Below, piece after piece: positions 18,103-27,315 of a DNA stretch of 64,000 nt. This DNA comes from Pseudomonas sp. TNT3 (GTDB lineage: Bacteria > Pseudomonadota > Gammaproteobacteria > Pseudomonadales > Pseudomonadaceae). The notes under the pieces were generated by a model. It saw only the letters and a list, made by a program, of their open reading frames with translations. It was not told where the DNA came from and did no database searches. The DNA is taken from assembly GCF_010095445.2 (NCBI RefSeq), contig NZ_WFGV02000022.1, forward strand, positions 1 through 64,000, in the 5' to 3' direction. The first letter of the stretch is position 1, and the number at the start of each line of letters is the position of its first letter. The position numbers were made by a program, and so were the translations under genes.

Positions 18103-18512
18103 AAAATTTACTCACGCGCCGTCGCCAATTATTAATCTAATATACGCGCGCTCACTTCCCCGGAAATCATACCAACGTATTAACCGACACAACCAAGGTA
18201 TGAGACTTGCCGTAGAAATATACAAAATAATCACGGTGTAAATTAGTCTGTTTACTGCGGATAATTTTCACTATTTCCGTGGTTTACGAGGCAACGTGCC
18301 CGCAAGTGAACGTAGCCGTGTTTCTCCGAGTGTTAAGGCATAGTATCAGTAATACCTATGCCATCACGCATGAGTCGCGACCCCGTCTGTTGTAGTTAAA
18401 CCGTTGTATGAGTGACGCCTTGAGGCGGGCCTGCATATAATGATTTGGCTCTGTCACCTTAGCTAGACCAGCGAAGTTATCACATATTTTACCTACTCCG
18501 ACGGATAACAAC
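18103..18512. promoter_or_regulatory. Divergent control region of receiver protein and giant kinase
   Basis: About 410 bp, A+T-rich and without a gene. It must hold promoters for both divergent genes. I could not identify a convincing operator or sigma-54 site. Confidence 0.45.
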
Positions 18513-21500
18513 ATGCAGATTTTATGGGACGATGGCGAACGTACCTTCTGTCGGGTACGACGGTTGGATGCATCGGGTGAACGCGACGTTCTGGTTGCGC
18601 GCCCTACTAGCGAACAGCCGCTGCCGGCTTGTCTCGGACGCCTCGCCCACGAATTCAGCCTCAAGGACGAACTGGATAAAGCATGGGCGGTGAGACCGTT
18701 GGAGTTGGTGCGCGAAGGTAGTCTCATCCAACTGATGCTGGAAGATCCCGGTGGCACGCCGCTTGTGCAATTGCTTGTTGCCCCCATGAAAACCGACACG
18801 TTTCTCCCTATTGCGATTTCTACCGCTATTTCGCTGGGCAAGCTCCACCAGCGAGGACTTGTTCATAAAGACATCAAGCCCAGCCATATCCTGGTGAACT
18901 GCATTGACGGTCACGCTCGGTTCACAGGTTTCGGACTCGCCTCAAAGCTTCCTCGTGAAAGACAGGCACCAGAAACCATCGCGGGTACTCTCGCCTACAT
19001 GGCGCCTGAGCAAACCGGGAGGATGAATCGCTCCATAGATTCTCGCAGTGATCTCTATTCCATCGGCGTCACCTTTTACGAAATGCTGACAGGCTATCTT
19101 CCGTTTACGGCGTCTGACCCGATCGAATGGGTGCACTGTCATATCGCAAAAAAACCGCAACCCCCAAGTGTCCGGGTCGAGACTGTCCCTGAGATGCTCT
19201 CCCAAATCGTCATGAAGTTGCTCGCCAAGACTGCCGAGGAGCGTTATCAGACGGCCGCGAGTGTCGAGCATGATTTGCGGCGTTGCCTCACAGACTGGGA
19301 GTCGCATGGGCGCATCAATCCCTTTGTGCTGGGCGAGCAAGGCACTTCCGATCGGCTGCTGATTCCTGAAAAACTCTACGGCCGGGAACGTGAGGTTGAT
19401 ACGTTGATCGCCGCGTTTGACCGGATCATTGCGAGCAGTACGCCGGAGCTTGTGCTGGTCACTGGTTACTCCGGTATTGGCAAATCGTCGGTGGTGAACG
19501 AGCTGCACAAAGCACTGGTCCCACCGCGAGGTCTCTTTGCCACCGGCAAGTTCGATCAATACCGACGCGACATCCCCTATTCCACTCTTGTGCAGGCGTT
19601 TCAAAGCCTGGTGCGTACGTTGCTCGGAAAGAACGACGCGGAACTGGCTAAATGGCGCGACTCATTGCTGAGCGCGCTGGACGCTAACGCACGGCTCATG
19701 ACCGACCTTATACCCGAGCTAAAACTCATCATTGGCGACCCTCCACCAGTCACGCCACTTGAACCCCAACAGGCACAACGACGTTTCCTTCTGGTGTTTA
19801 GGCGATTCATAGCAGTATTCGCTCGGGCGGATCATCCACTCGCATTGTTTCTCGATGATCTTCAGTGGCTCGACGTGGCAACTCTCGACCTGCTGGAGGA
19901 TCTGTTGACCAACTCGGATGTCCGGCATCTCATGTTAGTCGGTGCGTACCGCAACAACGAGGTGGATATCACACACCCGCTGACGGGCAAACTGCAGGCC
20001 ATTCGAAACGCTGGCGGCAAGATTGATGAAATCATGCTCTCCCCCCTCGTGAAGGAACACGTAGAGCAGTTGATTGCCGACACGCTGCACGACGACCTTG
20101 AACGCGTTGAGCCACTTGCAAAGTTGGTTCTGGACAAAACTGCGGGCAATCCGTTCTTCGTTATTCAGTTCCTGCAAACGCTTGCCGACGAGCATCTGCT
20201 GACTTTCGAGCATGGCGCCAGGCAATGGTGCTGGGACCCGGACCGCATTCATGCGAAGGGATACACCGACAATATCGTGGACCTGATGGTCGGCAGGCTC
20301 ACCCGTCTTCCTGTTGAAACACAACAGGCATTACAGCAGCTTGCATGCCTGGGTAACGTTGCCAGCAGCAAAGCCCTTTCAATTGTGCTAGGCGTTCCAA
20401 AAGCGCAGATCCGCTCAGTACTGTGGGAAGCGATCCGCCAGGAGTTAGTCCAGAGACTGGAAAGCGCCTATGGTTTTGTGCACGACAGAATTCATGAAGC
20501 CGCCTACTCACTGATCCCCGAAACTGATCGCGCCAAATCACATTTGCGAATCGGGCGACTGCTCGCGGTACAAACACCGCCGCAAAAATGGGAGGACGGG
20601 ATTTTTGAAATCGTCGGCCAACTCAACAGCGGTCTCGCTCTGCTCACTGATAGGGCCGAGCGGGAACAACTGGCGGAGTTCAACCTGGTCGCGGGCCAGC
20701 GAGCAAAGGCCTCGACGGCCTACGCGTCGGCGCTTAATTATCTAACCACCGGATCGCAGTTGTTGAACGACGATTGCTGGTCGCTCCGGCATAAACTGAC
20801 GTTCGCCTTGGAACTGAATCGCGCCGAATGCGAACTCCTTACCGGACAACTCTCGACCGCGGACAATCGTCTAGCGCATCTGTCGCAACGCGCGGCGACA
20901 ACGATCGAACGAGGCAGCGTCGTGTGCCTGCAAATGGACGTGTACCTGCTGCTGGATCGCAGCGATAGCGCCGTCGCTGTCTGTCTCGACTACTTGCGAC
21001 ACGTGGGGATAGAGTGGTCAGCACACCCTGACGATGATGAAGTCAGGCAGGGATACGACCAAATCTGGACATCAATGGGTACTCGGGCAATCGAAGATCT
21101 CATTGATTTACCGATGATGGAGGACGCCGCCTCTCTCATGACTGTAAACGCGCTTGGCAAGCTGTTCCCGGCCGCTTTGCAGACGGATGACAACCTGGCG
21201 TGCCTTTCGATTTGCATGGCGATCCGTCTCAGCCTGGAACGGGGCAACTGTGATGCCTCATCCGTGCATTACGCCAATGCGTTCAGAGTGGCAGGCAGAC
21301 GGTTCGGCGACTATCAGGCCGGGTTCAGATTCGGCCAGCTCGGCTGTGAACTTGTTGAGCGACGTGGCTTGAAGCGATTCGAGGCCGGCACCTATCTATG
21401 CTTTTCGAATTTTGCCGTGCGCTGGATGAAACCGGTCGGGCGATGCCGTGAATTGCTGCGCCGCTCTTTTGTGGCAGCGAATCGAATCGGTGACCTGCCG

Positions 21501-23981
21501 TATGGCGCGTATGCGGGCAACAGCCAAGTCTCCGATTCGCTCTTCGCCGGTGAGGCATTGACCGAAGTGCAAAACGAAGCCGAACGTGGGTTGGCTTACG
21601 CCAAGAAGGTGCGCTTCGGGCTGGTCGTTGATTTTATAGGCACGCAGTTGGCACTGATCCGGATGCTTAGAGGCCTGACGCCGACGTTCGGCTGCTTTGA
21701 TGACGGACAGTTTGATGAAACGGCCACCGAGGTCCATCTTTCCAGCACGCCGGACCTGGCACTGGCGGCGTGTTGGTACTGGGTCCGGAAGTTACAGGCC
21801 TTCTACTTAGCGGGTGCCCCTCAGGCAGCCATGCAAGCCGCCGCAAAAGCACAGCAATCTCTCTGGTCATCATTCCTGTTCTTCGAAGAATCCGAGTATT
21901 ACTTCTACGATGCGCTGGCCCGCGCCGCCTGGTGCTATGAAGCGCCGGTGGACGAGCATGCGCAGCATCTGATCGTGATGGAAGGACACCACCGCATGCT
22001 GCAGATCTGGGCGCAACAGTGCCCGGAGAATTTCGGTAGCCGTGCCTCTTTGGTGGAGGCCGAAATCGCTCGCGTCGAGGGGCGCGTAATCGATGCAGAG
22101 TTACTCTACGAACAATCCATCCAGGAATCCCAGGAAAGTGGCTTTGTCCATATCGAGGCGCTTGCCAACGAGCTTGCATCTCGCTTCTACGCGACGAGAG
22201 GCCTTGAAAAAATTGCACGAGCTTATTTGCAAGACGCCCGCTACGGCTACCTGCGTTGGGGCGCTGTTGGGAAGGTTCGGCAGCTCGATGCGAAGTATCC
22301 GTTGCTAAGGACCGAGGAGCACACGCTAGGCCCGACATCGACCATGGCAGCACCGGTCGAACACCTTGATCTTGCGACCGTCATCAAGGTGTCGCAGGCC
22401 GTGTCAGGCGAAATCGTTCTGGAAAAACTTATCGACATTGTGATGTACACGGCCATCGAACAGGCAGGTGCCGAAAGAGGTTTGCTGATTCTGTCGGACG
22501 CTGGTGAGTATCGTGTCGCGGCGCAGGTCACCACCGGCGGACACTCAACGCTATTGCGCGACGAACCCGTCAGCGCTTCGCTGCTGCCGGAGTCCGTTCT
22601 GTACCACGTCCAACGAACCCGGGAGAGCGTTTTTCTTGATGATGCAGCGTCCGACGCGTCCTTCGCTACAGACCCTTACATCCGTCAGCATCGCGCCCGT
22701 TCGGTACTTTGTATGCCGCTGCTGAACCAAGGCAAGTTCACCGGCGCGCTTTACCTGGAAAATAACCTGGCCGCCCACGTCTTCAGTCCTGAACGGATCG
22801 CGGTGCTGAAGCTGGTGGTCACACAGGCTGCCATCTCTCTGGAAAATGCCCAGTTGTACCGCGAAGTCCAAGAGCGCGAAGGTAAAATCCGCCGCTTGGT
22901 AGACGCCAACATCATTGGGATTCTCGTGTGGAACTACGACGGTGATATTGTCGAGGCCAATGATGCATTTCTTCACATGGTGGGCTACGAGCGCGTAGAT
23001 CTGGAATCCGGTCGACTGCGCTGGAGAGATCTGACGACGCCCGAATTCCGTGAAGTCAGCGAGCGGTCATTGATTGAGGCGATACAGTCCGGTTATGCCC
23101 AACCTTTCGAAAAAGAATATTTGAAAAAGGATGGAGGCCGATTGCCAGTCATCGTCGGTTTGGCGCGGTTCGAAGCCAGCAAAAAAGAAGGTGTCGCATT
23201 TGTTCTGGATTTGACCGAGCGCAAACAGGCTGAAGAAAAAATCCGCGAAAGCGAAAGCCGTTATCGGGAAGTGCAAACAGAGTTGGCCCATGCGAACCGT
23301 GTCGCCACCATGGGCCAACTTGTGGCGTCGATTGCGCACGAAGTTAACCAGCCAATTGCAGCCGCGATTCTCAATGCCGACGCAGCGCTACGGTGGCTGA
23401 ACGCAGAGCCTGCGGAGATCGATGAAGTCCGACATGTACTCGGCAGGCTTATCCTGGACGCCAATCGAGCGGCTGATGTGTTGGGCCGCATTCGTCGACA
23501 TATCCGAAAGGCGCCGCATCAGAAGGAAGCGTTGAACATCAACGTAGCCATTGAGGAGATGATCGATTTCACCCGAGGCCAAATCATAAAAAGCGGCACC
23601 TCGATGCAGATCTCGCTAACGGAAGAGTTGCCACTCATCGAAGGAGATCGCGTCGAATTGCAACAGGTATTGCTAAATCTGATCATGAACGCGCTCGAAG
23701 CGATGAATGGTGTGAGCGAAGACGACCGTTATTTGCATATCGGCGCGGTGTTGAATTCGGGTTGCGTGCTCGTCAGTGTGAGCGATTCCGGACCAGGGTT
23801 TTCCTCGAAAGACACCGATCAGATATTCACTTCGTTCTATACAACCAAGGCTACAGGACTGGGAATGGGGTTATCAATCTGTCGCTCAATCATCGAAGCG
23901 CATGGTGGACGTTTGTGGGCAAGCGTCAACAGACCCCGAGGTGCCACCGTTCAGTTCACGCTCCCTGTTCCACATGAGTGA
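18513..23981 (+). CDS. Giant hybrid sensor: pseudokinase / AAA-STAND ATPase / GAF / PAS / histidine kinase
   Basis: An 1,822-residue soluble protein of the trifunctional Ser/Thr kinase-ATPase-histidine kinase family. Domains in order: protein kinase-like (about 1-275), ATPase with Walker A GYSGIGKS (318-325) and Walker B LFLDD (to 449), a long helical repeat region (about 640-1270), GAF (about 1290-1440), PAS (about 1455-1575), HisKA with IAHEVNQP (His1609) and HATPase (about 1700-1820; N-box LLNLIMNALEAM, DSGPGF, GLGMGLS). The kinase-like domain has HKD at 118-120 and APEQTGR, but GFG (139-141) replaces DFG and no VAIK lysine is seen, so it is probably inactive. ATPase and histidine kinase look intact. 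The start lacks a strong ribosome site; it was set where the paralogue aligns. The FixJ-like regulator downstream is the likely partner. Confidence 0.92.
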   Translation: MQILWDDGERTFCRVRRLDASGERDVLVARPTSEQPLPACLGRLAHEFSLKDELDKAWAVRPLELVREGSLIQLMLEDPGGTPLVQLLVAPMKTDTFLPIAISTAISLGKLHQRGLVHKDIKPSHILVNCIDGHARFTGFGLASKLPRERQAPETIAGTLAYMAPEQTGRMNRSIDSRSDLYSIGVTFYEMLTGYLPFTASDPIEWVHCHIAKKPQPPSVRVETVPEMLSQIVMKLLAKTAEERYQTAASVEHDLRRCLTDWESHGRINPFVLGEQGTSDRLLIPEKLYGREREVDTLIAAFDRIIASSTPELVLVTGYSGIGKSSVVNELHKALVPPRGLFATGKFDQYRRDIPYSTLVQAFQSLVRTLLGKNDAELAKWRDSLLSALDANARLMTDLIPELKLIIGDPPPVTPLEPQQAQRRFLLVFRRFIAVFARADHPLALFLDDLQWLDVATLDLLEDLLTNSDVRHLMLVGAYRNNEVDITHPLTGKLQAIRNAGGKIDEIMLSPLVKEHVEQLIADTLHDDLERVEPLAKLVLDKTAGNPFFVIQFLQTLADEHLLTFEHGARQWCWDPDRIHAKGYTDNIVDLMVGRLTRLPVETQQALQQLACLGNVASSKALSIVLGVPKAQIRSVLWEAIRQELVQRLESAYGFVHDRIHEAAYSLIPETDRAKSHLRIGRLLAVQTPPQKWEDGIFEIVGQLNSGLALLTDRAEREQLAEFNLVAGQRAKASTAYASALNYLTTGSQLLNDDCWSLRHKLTFALELNRAECELLTGQLSTADNRLAHLSQRAATTIERGSVVCLQMDVYLLLDRSDSAVAVCLDYLRHVGIEWSAHPDDDEVRQGYDQIWTSMGTRAIEDLIDLPMMEDAASLMTVNALGKLFPAALQTDDNLACLSICMAIRLSLERGNCDASSVHYANAFRVAGRRFGDYQAGFRFGQLGCELVERRGLKRFEAGTYLCFSNFAVRWMKPVGRCRELLRRSFVAANRIGDLPYGAYAGNSQVSDSLFAGEALTEVQNEAERGLAYAKKVRFGLVVDFIGTQLALIRMLRGLTPTFGCFDDGQFDETATEVHLSSTPDLALAACWYWVRKLQAFYLAGAPQAAMQAAAKAQQSLWSSFLFFEESEYYFYDALARAAWCYEAPVDEHAQHLIVMEGHHRMLQIWAQQCPENFGSRASLVEAEIARVEGRVIDAELLYEQSIQESQESGFVHIEALANELASRFYATRGLEKIARAYLQDARYGYLRWGAVGKVRQLDAKYPLLRTEEHTLGPTSTMAAPVEHLDLATVIKVSQAVSGEIVLEKLIDIVMYTAIEQAGAERGLLILSDAGEYRVAAQVTTGGHSTLLRDEPVSASLLPESVLYHVQRTRESVFLDDAASDASFATDPYIRQHRARSVLCMPLLNQGKFTGALYLENNLAAHVFSPERIAVLKLVVTQAAISLENAQLYREVQEREGKIRRLVDANIIGILVWNYDGDIVEANDAFLHMVGYERVDLESGRLRWRDLTTPEFREVSERSLIEAIQSGYAQPFEKEYLKKDGGRLPVIVGLARFEASKKEGVAFVLDLTERKQAEEKIRESESRYREVQTELAHANRVATMGQLVASIAHEVNQPIAAAILNADAALRWLNAEPAEIDEVRHVLGRLILDANRAADVLGRIRRHIRKAPHQKEALNINVAIEEMIDFTRGQIIKSGTSMQISLTEELPLIEGDRVELQQVLLNLIMNALEAMNGVSEDDRYLHIGAVLNSGCVLVSVSDSGPGFSSKDTDQIFTSFYTTKATGLGMGLSICRSIIEAHGGRLWASVNRPRGATVQFTLPVPHE

Positions 23982-24141
23982 ATCGCCCGGTGTATGCCCT
24001 GCTCTCTCCAGCGAGAGGCAGGTGCATAATACTAAGGTTTATAGCAGGCATATTAATAGGTAAAGCAAATCACGCTAATGTACAAATGAAACGCCTCAGC
24101 CCTCGCGATATATTAAAAGTCTAGGGCTGAGGAGTTACATC

Positions 24142-24747
24142 ATGAACAGACTAACAATGGAGGCAGCGATCGCTTATGCGTCGCTTAGATCATCTGTACT
24201 TCTAGGATTGACACTATTGGCGGCGATCGCTTTCAGTCAACTGAACGCCACCTTATTCAACAATAATTTACTCTCTTTTTTAAGAAACAGAAAGCCTGCA
24301 CAGGGTGAACTCTACTTTTCACTGAAGCCCGTCAATATTGAGCATGCGGGAAAAATTCTGCCGATTGGCTGCCATCTGATTACCCCTAGAAAGTTTTATA
24401 CGCACCACGGCATATACCTTGGCGGCGGGGAGGTCGTCCATTATTCCGGACTCAGCCGATCACTCAGACCGGGACCAATAGAAGTAATAAACCTGGAAAA
24501 CTTTTCCAATGGCAAGCCTCTCTGGGTTATTCAAGAGCCGCGTCATTATTCCAGCGATGAAATCATAACTCGGGCTCGTTCAAGAATTGGCGAAACGCAG
24601 TATAAAATCCTCTCCAACAATTGCGAGCACTTTTGCAGTTGGTGTGTCAGCGGTAAAAGCTACAGCGCACAAGTCAATGCTTACTTTCATTGCCCTCGCT
24701 ATCTTCTTGCATTGATTTCTACGCTAGAACCTCAATTAACTGCATAG
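24142..24747 (+). CDS. LRAT-domain (NlpC/P60-superfamily) protein
   Basis: A 201-residue protein with one N-terminal membrane helix (about residues 15-35) and an LRAT domain (about 50-185). The catalytic His lies in THHGIYLG (88-89), the supporting VVHY follows, and the nucleophile Cys161 sits in the hallmark NCEHF motif (160-164). LRAT-type enzymes are permuted papain-fold acyltransferases or lipases acting on lipids; bacterial members are little studied. ATG 24142 follows GAGGAG. The gene is placed between the giant kinase (160 bp upstream) and its presumed regulator (95 bp downstream) on the same strand, so co-regulation with the signalling pair is likely. The membrane anchor fits a role at the inner membrane (inference). 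Confidence 0.85.
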   Translation: MNRLTMEAAIAYASLRSSVLLGLTLLAAIAFSQLNATLFNNNLLSFLRNRKPAQGELYFSLKPVNIEHAGKILPIGCHLITPRKFYTHHGIYLGGGEVVHYSGLSRSLRPGPIEVINLENFSNGKPLWVIQEPRHYSSDEIITRARSRIGETQYKILSNNCEHFCSWCVSGKSYSAQVNAYFHCPRYLLALISTLEPQLTA

Positions 24748-24842
24748 GCTGCTCTCGGCTAAAAGTTTGACACCTGCGTCACCAACACAAGGATAAACGC
24801 CTGTGCTACACTTTTTCCTTCAATATCCTGCGAGTATCGTGC

Positions 24843-25493
24843 ATGAACGGTAGTCCCCCATCCAGCGCTGCATCTAGTAATGGCTCTATTGTTTTCGTGG
24901 TAGATGACGATGCTTCCATCCGCGATGCACTAAGTAATCTTTTCCGCTCAGCCGGAATTCAAGTTCAGACGTTCGCGTCCACCGCGGAATTTCTCCAGCA
25001 TCCACGCGCAGAGAGCGCTAGCTGCCTAGTCCTAGATGTACGACTGCAAGGTAATAGCGGACTTGAATTCCAGAGTCTATTGGCTCAATCAAATACGAAT
25101 ATTCCGATTATTTTCATTACCGGTCATGGCGACATCGAGATGTCGGTCAAGGCGATGAAAGCCGGAGCTGTGGATTTTCTGGTCAAGCCATTTCGTGAGC
25201 AAGCCCTTCTGGACGCGGTGTCGGCGGCGCTGCAGGCCGATGTCAAACGCAGGGAAAGTGAGCAGCAGTCTTCCCATTTGCATGCCGACTACCAGACGCT
25301 AACCGCGCGGGAGAAAGAAGTGATGGGCCTTGCTGTCAAAGGCTTGATGAATAAGCAGATTGCAGGACAAATGAACCTGAGCGAGGTCACTGTGAAAATT
25401 CACCGCGGGCATGCGATGAAGAAAATGCACGCGAAATCTTTTGCTGACCTCGTCCGAATGGCCGAGTCGTTAGGCGTTGGTCTGGACCGGTGA
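24843..25493 (+). CDS. FixJ/NarL-type response regulator
   Basis: A 216-residue two-domain regulator. Receiver: DDD at 21-23, phospho-acceptor Asp65 in LVLDVRLQG, FITGHGDIEM and the Lys in FLVKPFREQ. C-terminal LuxR-type helix-turn-helix (about 150-208): LTAREKEVMGLAVKGLMNKQIAGQMNLSEVTVKIHRGHAMKKM. The FITGHGD and VKPF signatures place it with FixJ/TodT/StyR-like regulators, which pair with PAS-containing kinases. It follows the giant kinase and LRAT genes on the same strand and is the likely recipient of phosphate from His1609. It is a close paralogue of the regulator at 32626-33279. Confidence 0.93.
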   Translation: MNGSPPSSAASSNGSIVFVVDDDASIRDALSNLFRSAGIQVQTFASTAEFLQHPRAESASCLVLDVRLQGNSGLEFQSLLAQSNTNIPIIFITGHGDIEMSVKAMKAGAVDFLVKPFREQALLDAVSAALQADVKRRESEQQSSHLHADYQTLTAREKEVMGLAVKGLMNKQIAGQMNLSEVTVKIHRGHAMKKMHAKSFADLVRMAESLGVGLDR

Positions 25494-25506
25494 ACGAATG
25501 TAATAG

Positions 25507-25533
25507 AAAGCCCGCCCTTGGTAGACGGGCTTT
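25507..25533. terminator. Bidirectional terminator between convergent genes
   Basis: AAAGCCCG / CGGGCTTT stem with an 11-base loop lies between the response-regulator stop and the stop of the convergent flgE-like gene. A on one side and T on the other let it serve both strands. Confidence 0.75.
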
Positions 25534-25561
25534 CAATCCGAGCCAGTGACCAGCACTATCA

Positions 25562-26902
25562 TCAGGTCATTTGAAGCAAGGTCTGCATTACCGTGCTTTC
25601 TGTTGAGATGGTTTTCGCATTCGCCTGATAAAAGGATTGAGCTCTGACCAGTTCCACCAACTCAACTCCCATTTCTACATTGGACTCTTCCAGATAGCCC
25701 GATTCCACTGAACCCAAGATGCCGGTGAGTGGCGAGTCGTAACTGGGCTCACCCGATGCTCCACTTTCCTTCCAACTGGTGCTGCCGACAGGCGTCAACC
25801 CCTGATCATTGTTAAAGCTAGCCAGTGCCACCTGACCGATAGGCGTGCTCTTCTCATTGCTATAGTTGACGAACAGCGTGCCTCTTTCGTCGATCGTGAT
25901 ACTGGAGATATGTCCAACCTGATAACCATCTTGGAATTTGCCGATCTGAGAATAATCAGCGCCAAACTGGGTGGTCTTAGCCATGTTGAACGCTACGCCT
26001 CCTTCATTAGGAGATGCGCCGTTAGCCGTCCAGACACCCTCTTTGACTGAACCTGGCACCCATGCGCCCGCTCCCGTACCTCGCAAGGTAATTGTTGTGC
26101 CAGTAACATCTAGTGGGCTGGTGGCCGGAGGAGGAGGTGCCGTAATACCGGTTAGCAGGCCTTGCGCATTGAAGGTCATAGTCATCGGTGCTTGCGTCGC
26201 TTCGCTGAATACCGACCCGTCAGGGTTACGGCCGTCGACGAGAGTGTAGGACTTCCAAGTATTGGCTCCGGTTTTCACCATGTACTGATCCACCGAATGG
26301 TTGTTGCCCTGACTGTCGTGAATCGCACTGGTGAAGACGTCGGAATAGCTGTCTGACTTGGTGGGGTCGAAGGGGTGCTCGTCCTGTTTAATTTCGGGAT
26401 CGGTGGACTTCAGGTTGCTTGTCGAGGATACCGTGGTGGTCGCTTTTGGGGACATATCCGCTGTGCTGATTTGTAAGTCAGTCAATACACCCGTCCGGAT
26501 CCCACCGTTAGCATCCAGCCCATAGCCTTGCAAACGAGAGGTCCGGTCGGCTGTGGTGACATAGCCGTTGCTGTCAGTGGTGAACGCGCCAGCGCGTGTG
26601 TACGCCAGAGATCCCTGGTTATTCAACACAAAAAAGCCCTGCCCCTGTATCCCTAAATCAAGAACGTTACCCGATCCACCGCTCATCCCGCCCTGGCGAA
26701 AATTCTGCGAGACAGCCGCCAGACGCACCCCATTGCCGACCGCGTTGCTACCAGAACCGAAACGCGCATCGGAGTACACATCTGAAAATTCAGCACGGGA
26801 GGCCTTGAACCCCACAGTACCAGCGTTAGCAATGTTATTTCCCGTGACTTCCAAGCGTTTGTTGGCTGCACGAAGACCACTAAGGCCAATATTAAATGAC
26901 AT
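25562..26902 (-). CDS. flgE: Orphan flagellar hook protein FlgE-like
   Basis: A 446-residue axial flagellar protein. N-terminus MSFNIGLSGLRAANKRLEVTGNNIANAGTVGFK is the rod/hook signature; the middle is FlgE-like (LDLGIQGQGFFVL; IHDSQGNNHSVDQYMVK; GRNPDGSVFSEATQAPMTMTFNAQG); the C-terminus GYLEESNVEMGVELVELVRAQSFYQANAKTI is the closing coiled-coil segment. The ATG at 26902 follows AAGGAACTAACC; a slightly longer frame exists but lacks a ribosome site. Its length fits Pseudomonas FlgE. It is unusual that no other flagellar gene is near: neighbours are signalling and metabolic genes. It may be an acquired or duplicated hook gene with a distinct role, or a relic still intact. Confidence 0.88.
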   Translation of the reverse strand: MSFNIGLSGLRAANKRLEVTGNNIANAGTVGFKASRAEFSDVYSDARFGSGSNAVGNGVRLAAVSQNFRQGGMSGGSGNVLDLGIQGQGFFVLNNQGSLAYTRAGAFTTDSNGYVTTADRTSRLQGYGLDANGGIRTGVLTDLQISTADMSPKATTTVSSTSNLKSTDPEIKQDEHPFDPTKSDSYSDVFTSAIHDSQGNNHSVDQYMVKTGANTWKSYTLVDGRNPDGSVFSEATQAPMTMTFNAQGLLTGITAPPPPATSPLDVTGTTITLRGTGAGAWVPGSVKEGVWTANGASPNEGGVAFNMAKTTQFGADYSQIGKFQDGYQVGHISSITIDERGTLFVNYSNEKSTPIGQVALASFNNDQGLTPVGSTSWKESGASGEPSYDSPLTGILGSVESGYLEESNVEMGVELVELVRAQSFYQANAKTISTESTVMQTLLQMT

Positions 26903-27315
26903 GGTTAGTTCCTTCAGCAAAGTTTATAAAAAAGAAAACCTCATGGCTTGCACGACAAACAGGCCCGATCTTCACAGGCAGACCCAACATTGACGACGTG
27001 TGACATTCAAGGACTCAGATGCTAATCAGGTCTTGATCAGCAAGAAATGACTATTTTCCCTGTTAAACAGCCATTTTCTTCACAGTCGCACGAACCCAAC
27101 ACCCTATTGAATTGCCGTAGCACAAGGATCTGACTAACGCCTTTGCATTTATTGCTGTGCACACCTTCGCGTTTTGCCGATATTGCCCATCTTTAACATC
27201 TGTTTAAAAACGCAGAGCATTTTCAGATTTAGAAACTATCATCGGCTGTACCGTCCCCTCCTTTGCCAACTCGATTAATTCGTCAAGGGGCCACAAAAAA
27301 GGAAATTGTTGTAAA
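26903..27315. other. Intergenic region, flgE-like / GlxA-type regulator
   Basis: About 410 bp, A+T-rich in its second half, carrying the divergent promoters. A 62-codon minus-strand frame here overlaps the start of the next gene and has no ribosome site. No other structure is seen. Confidence 0.4.
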
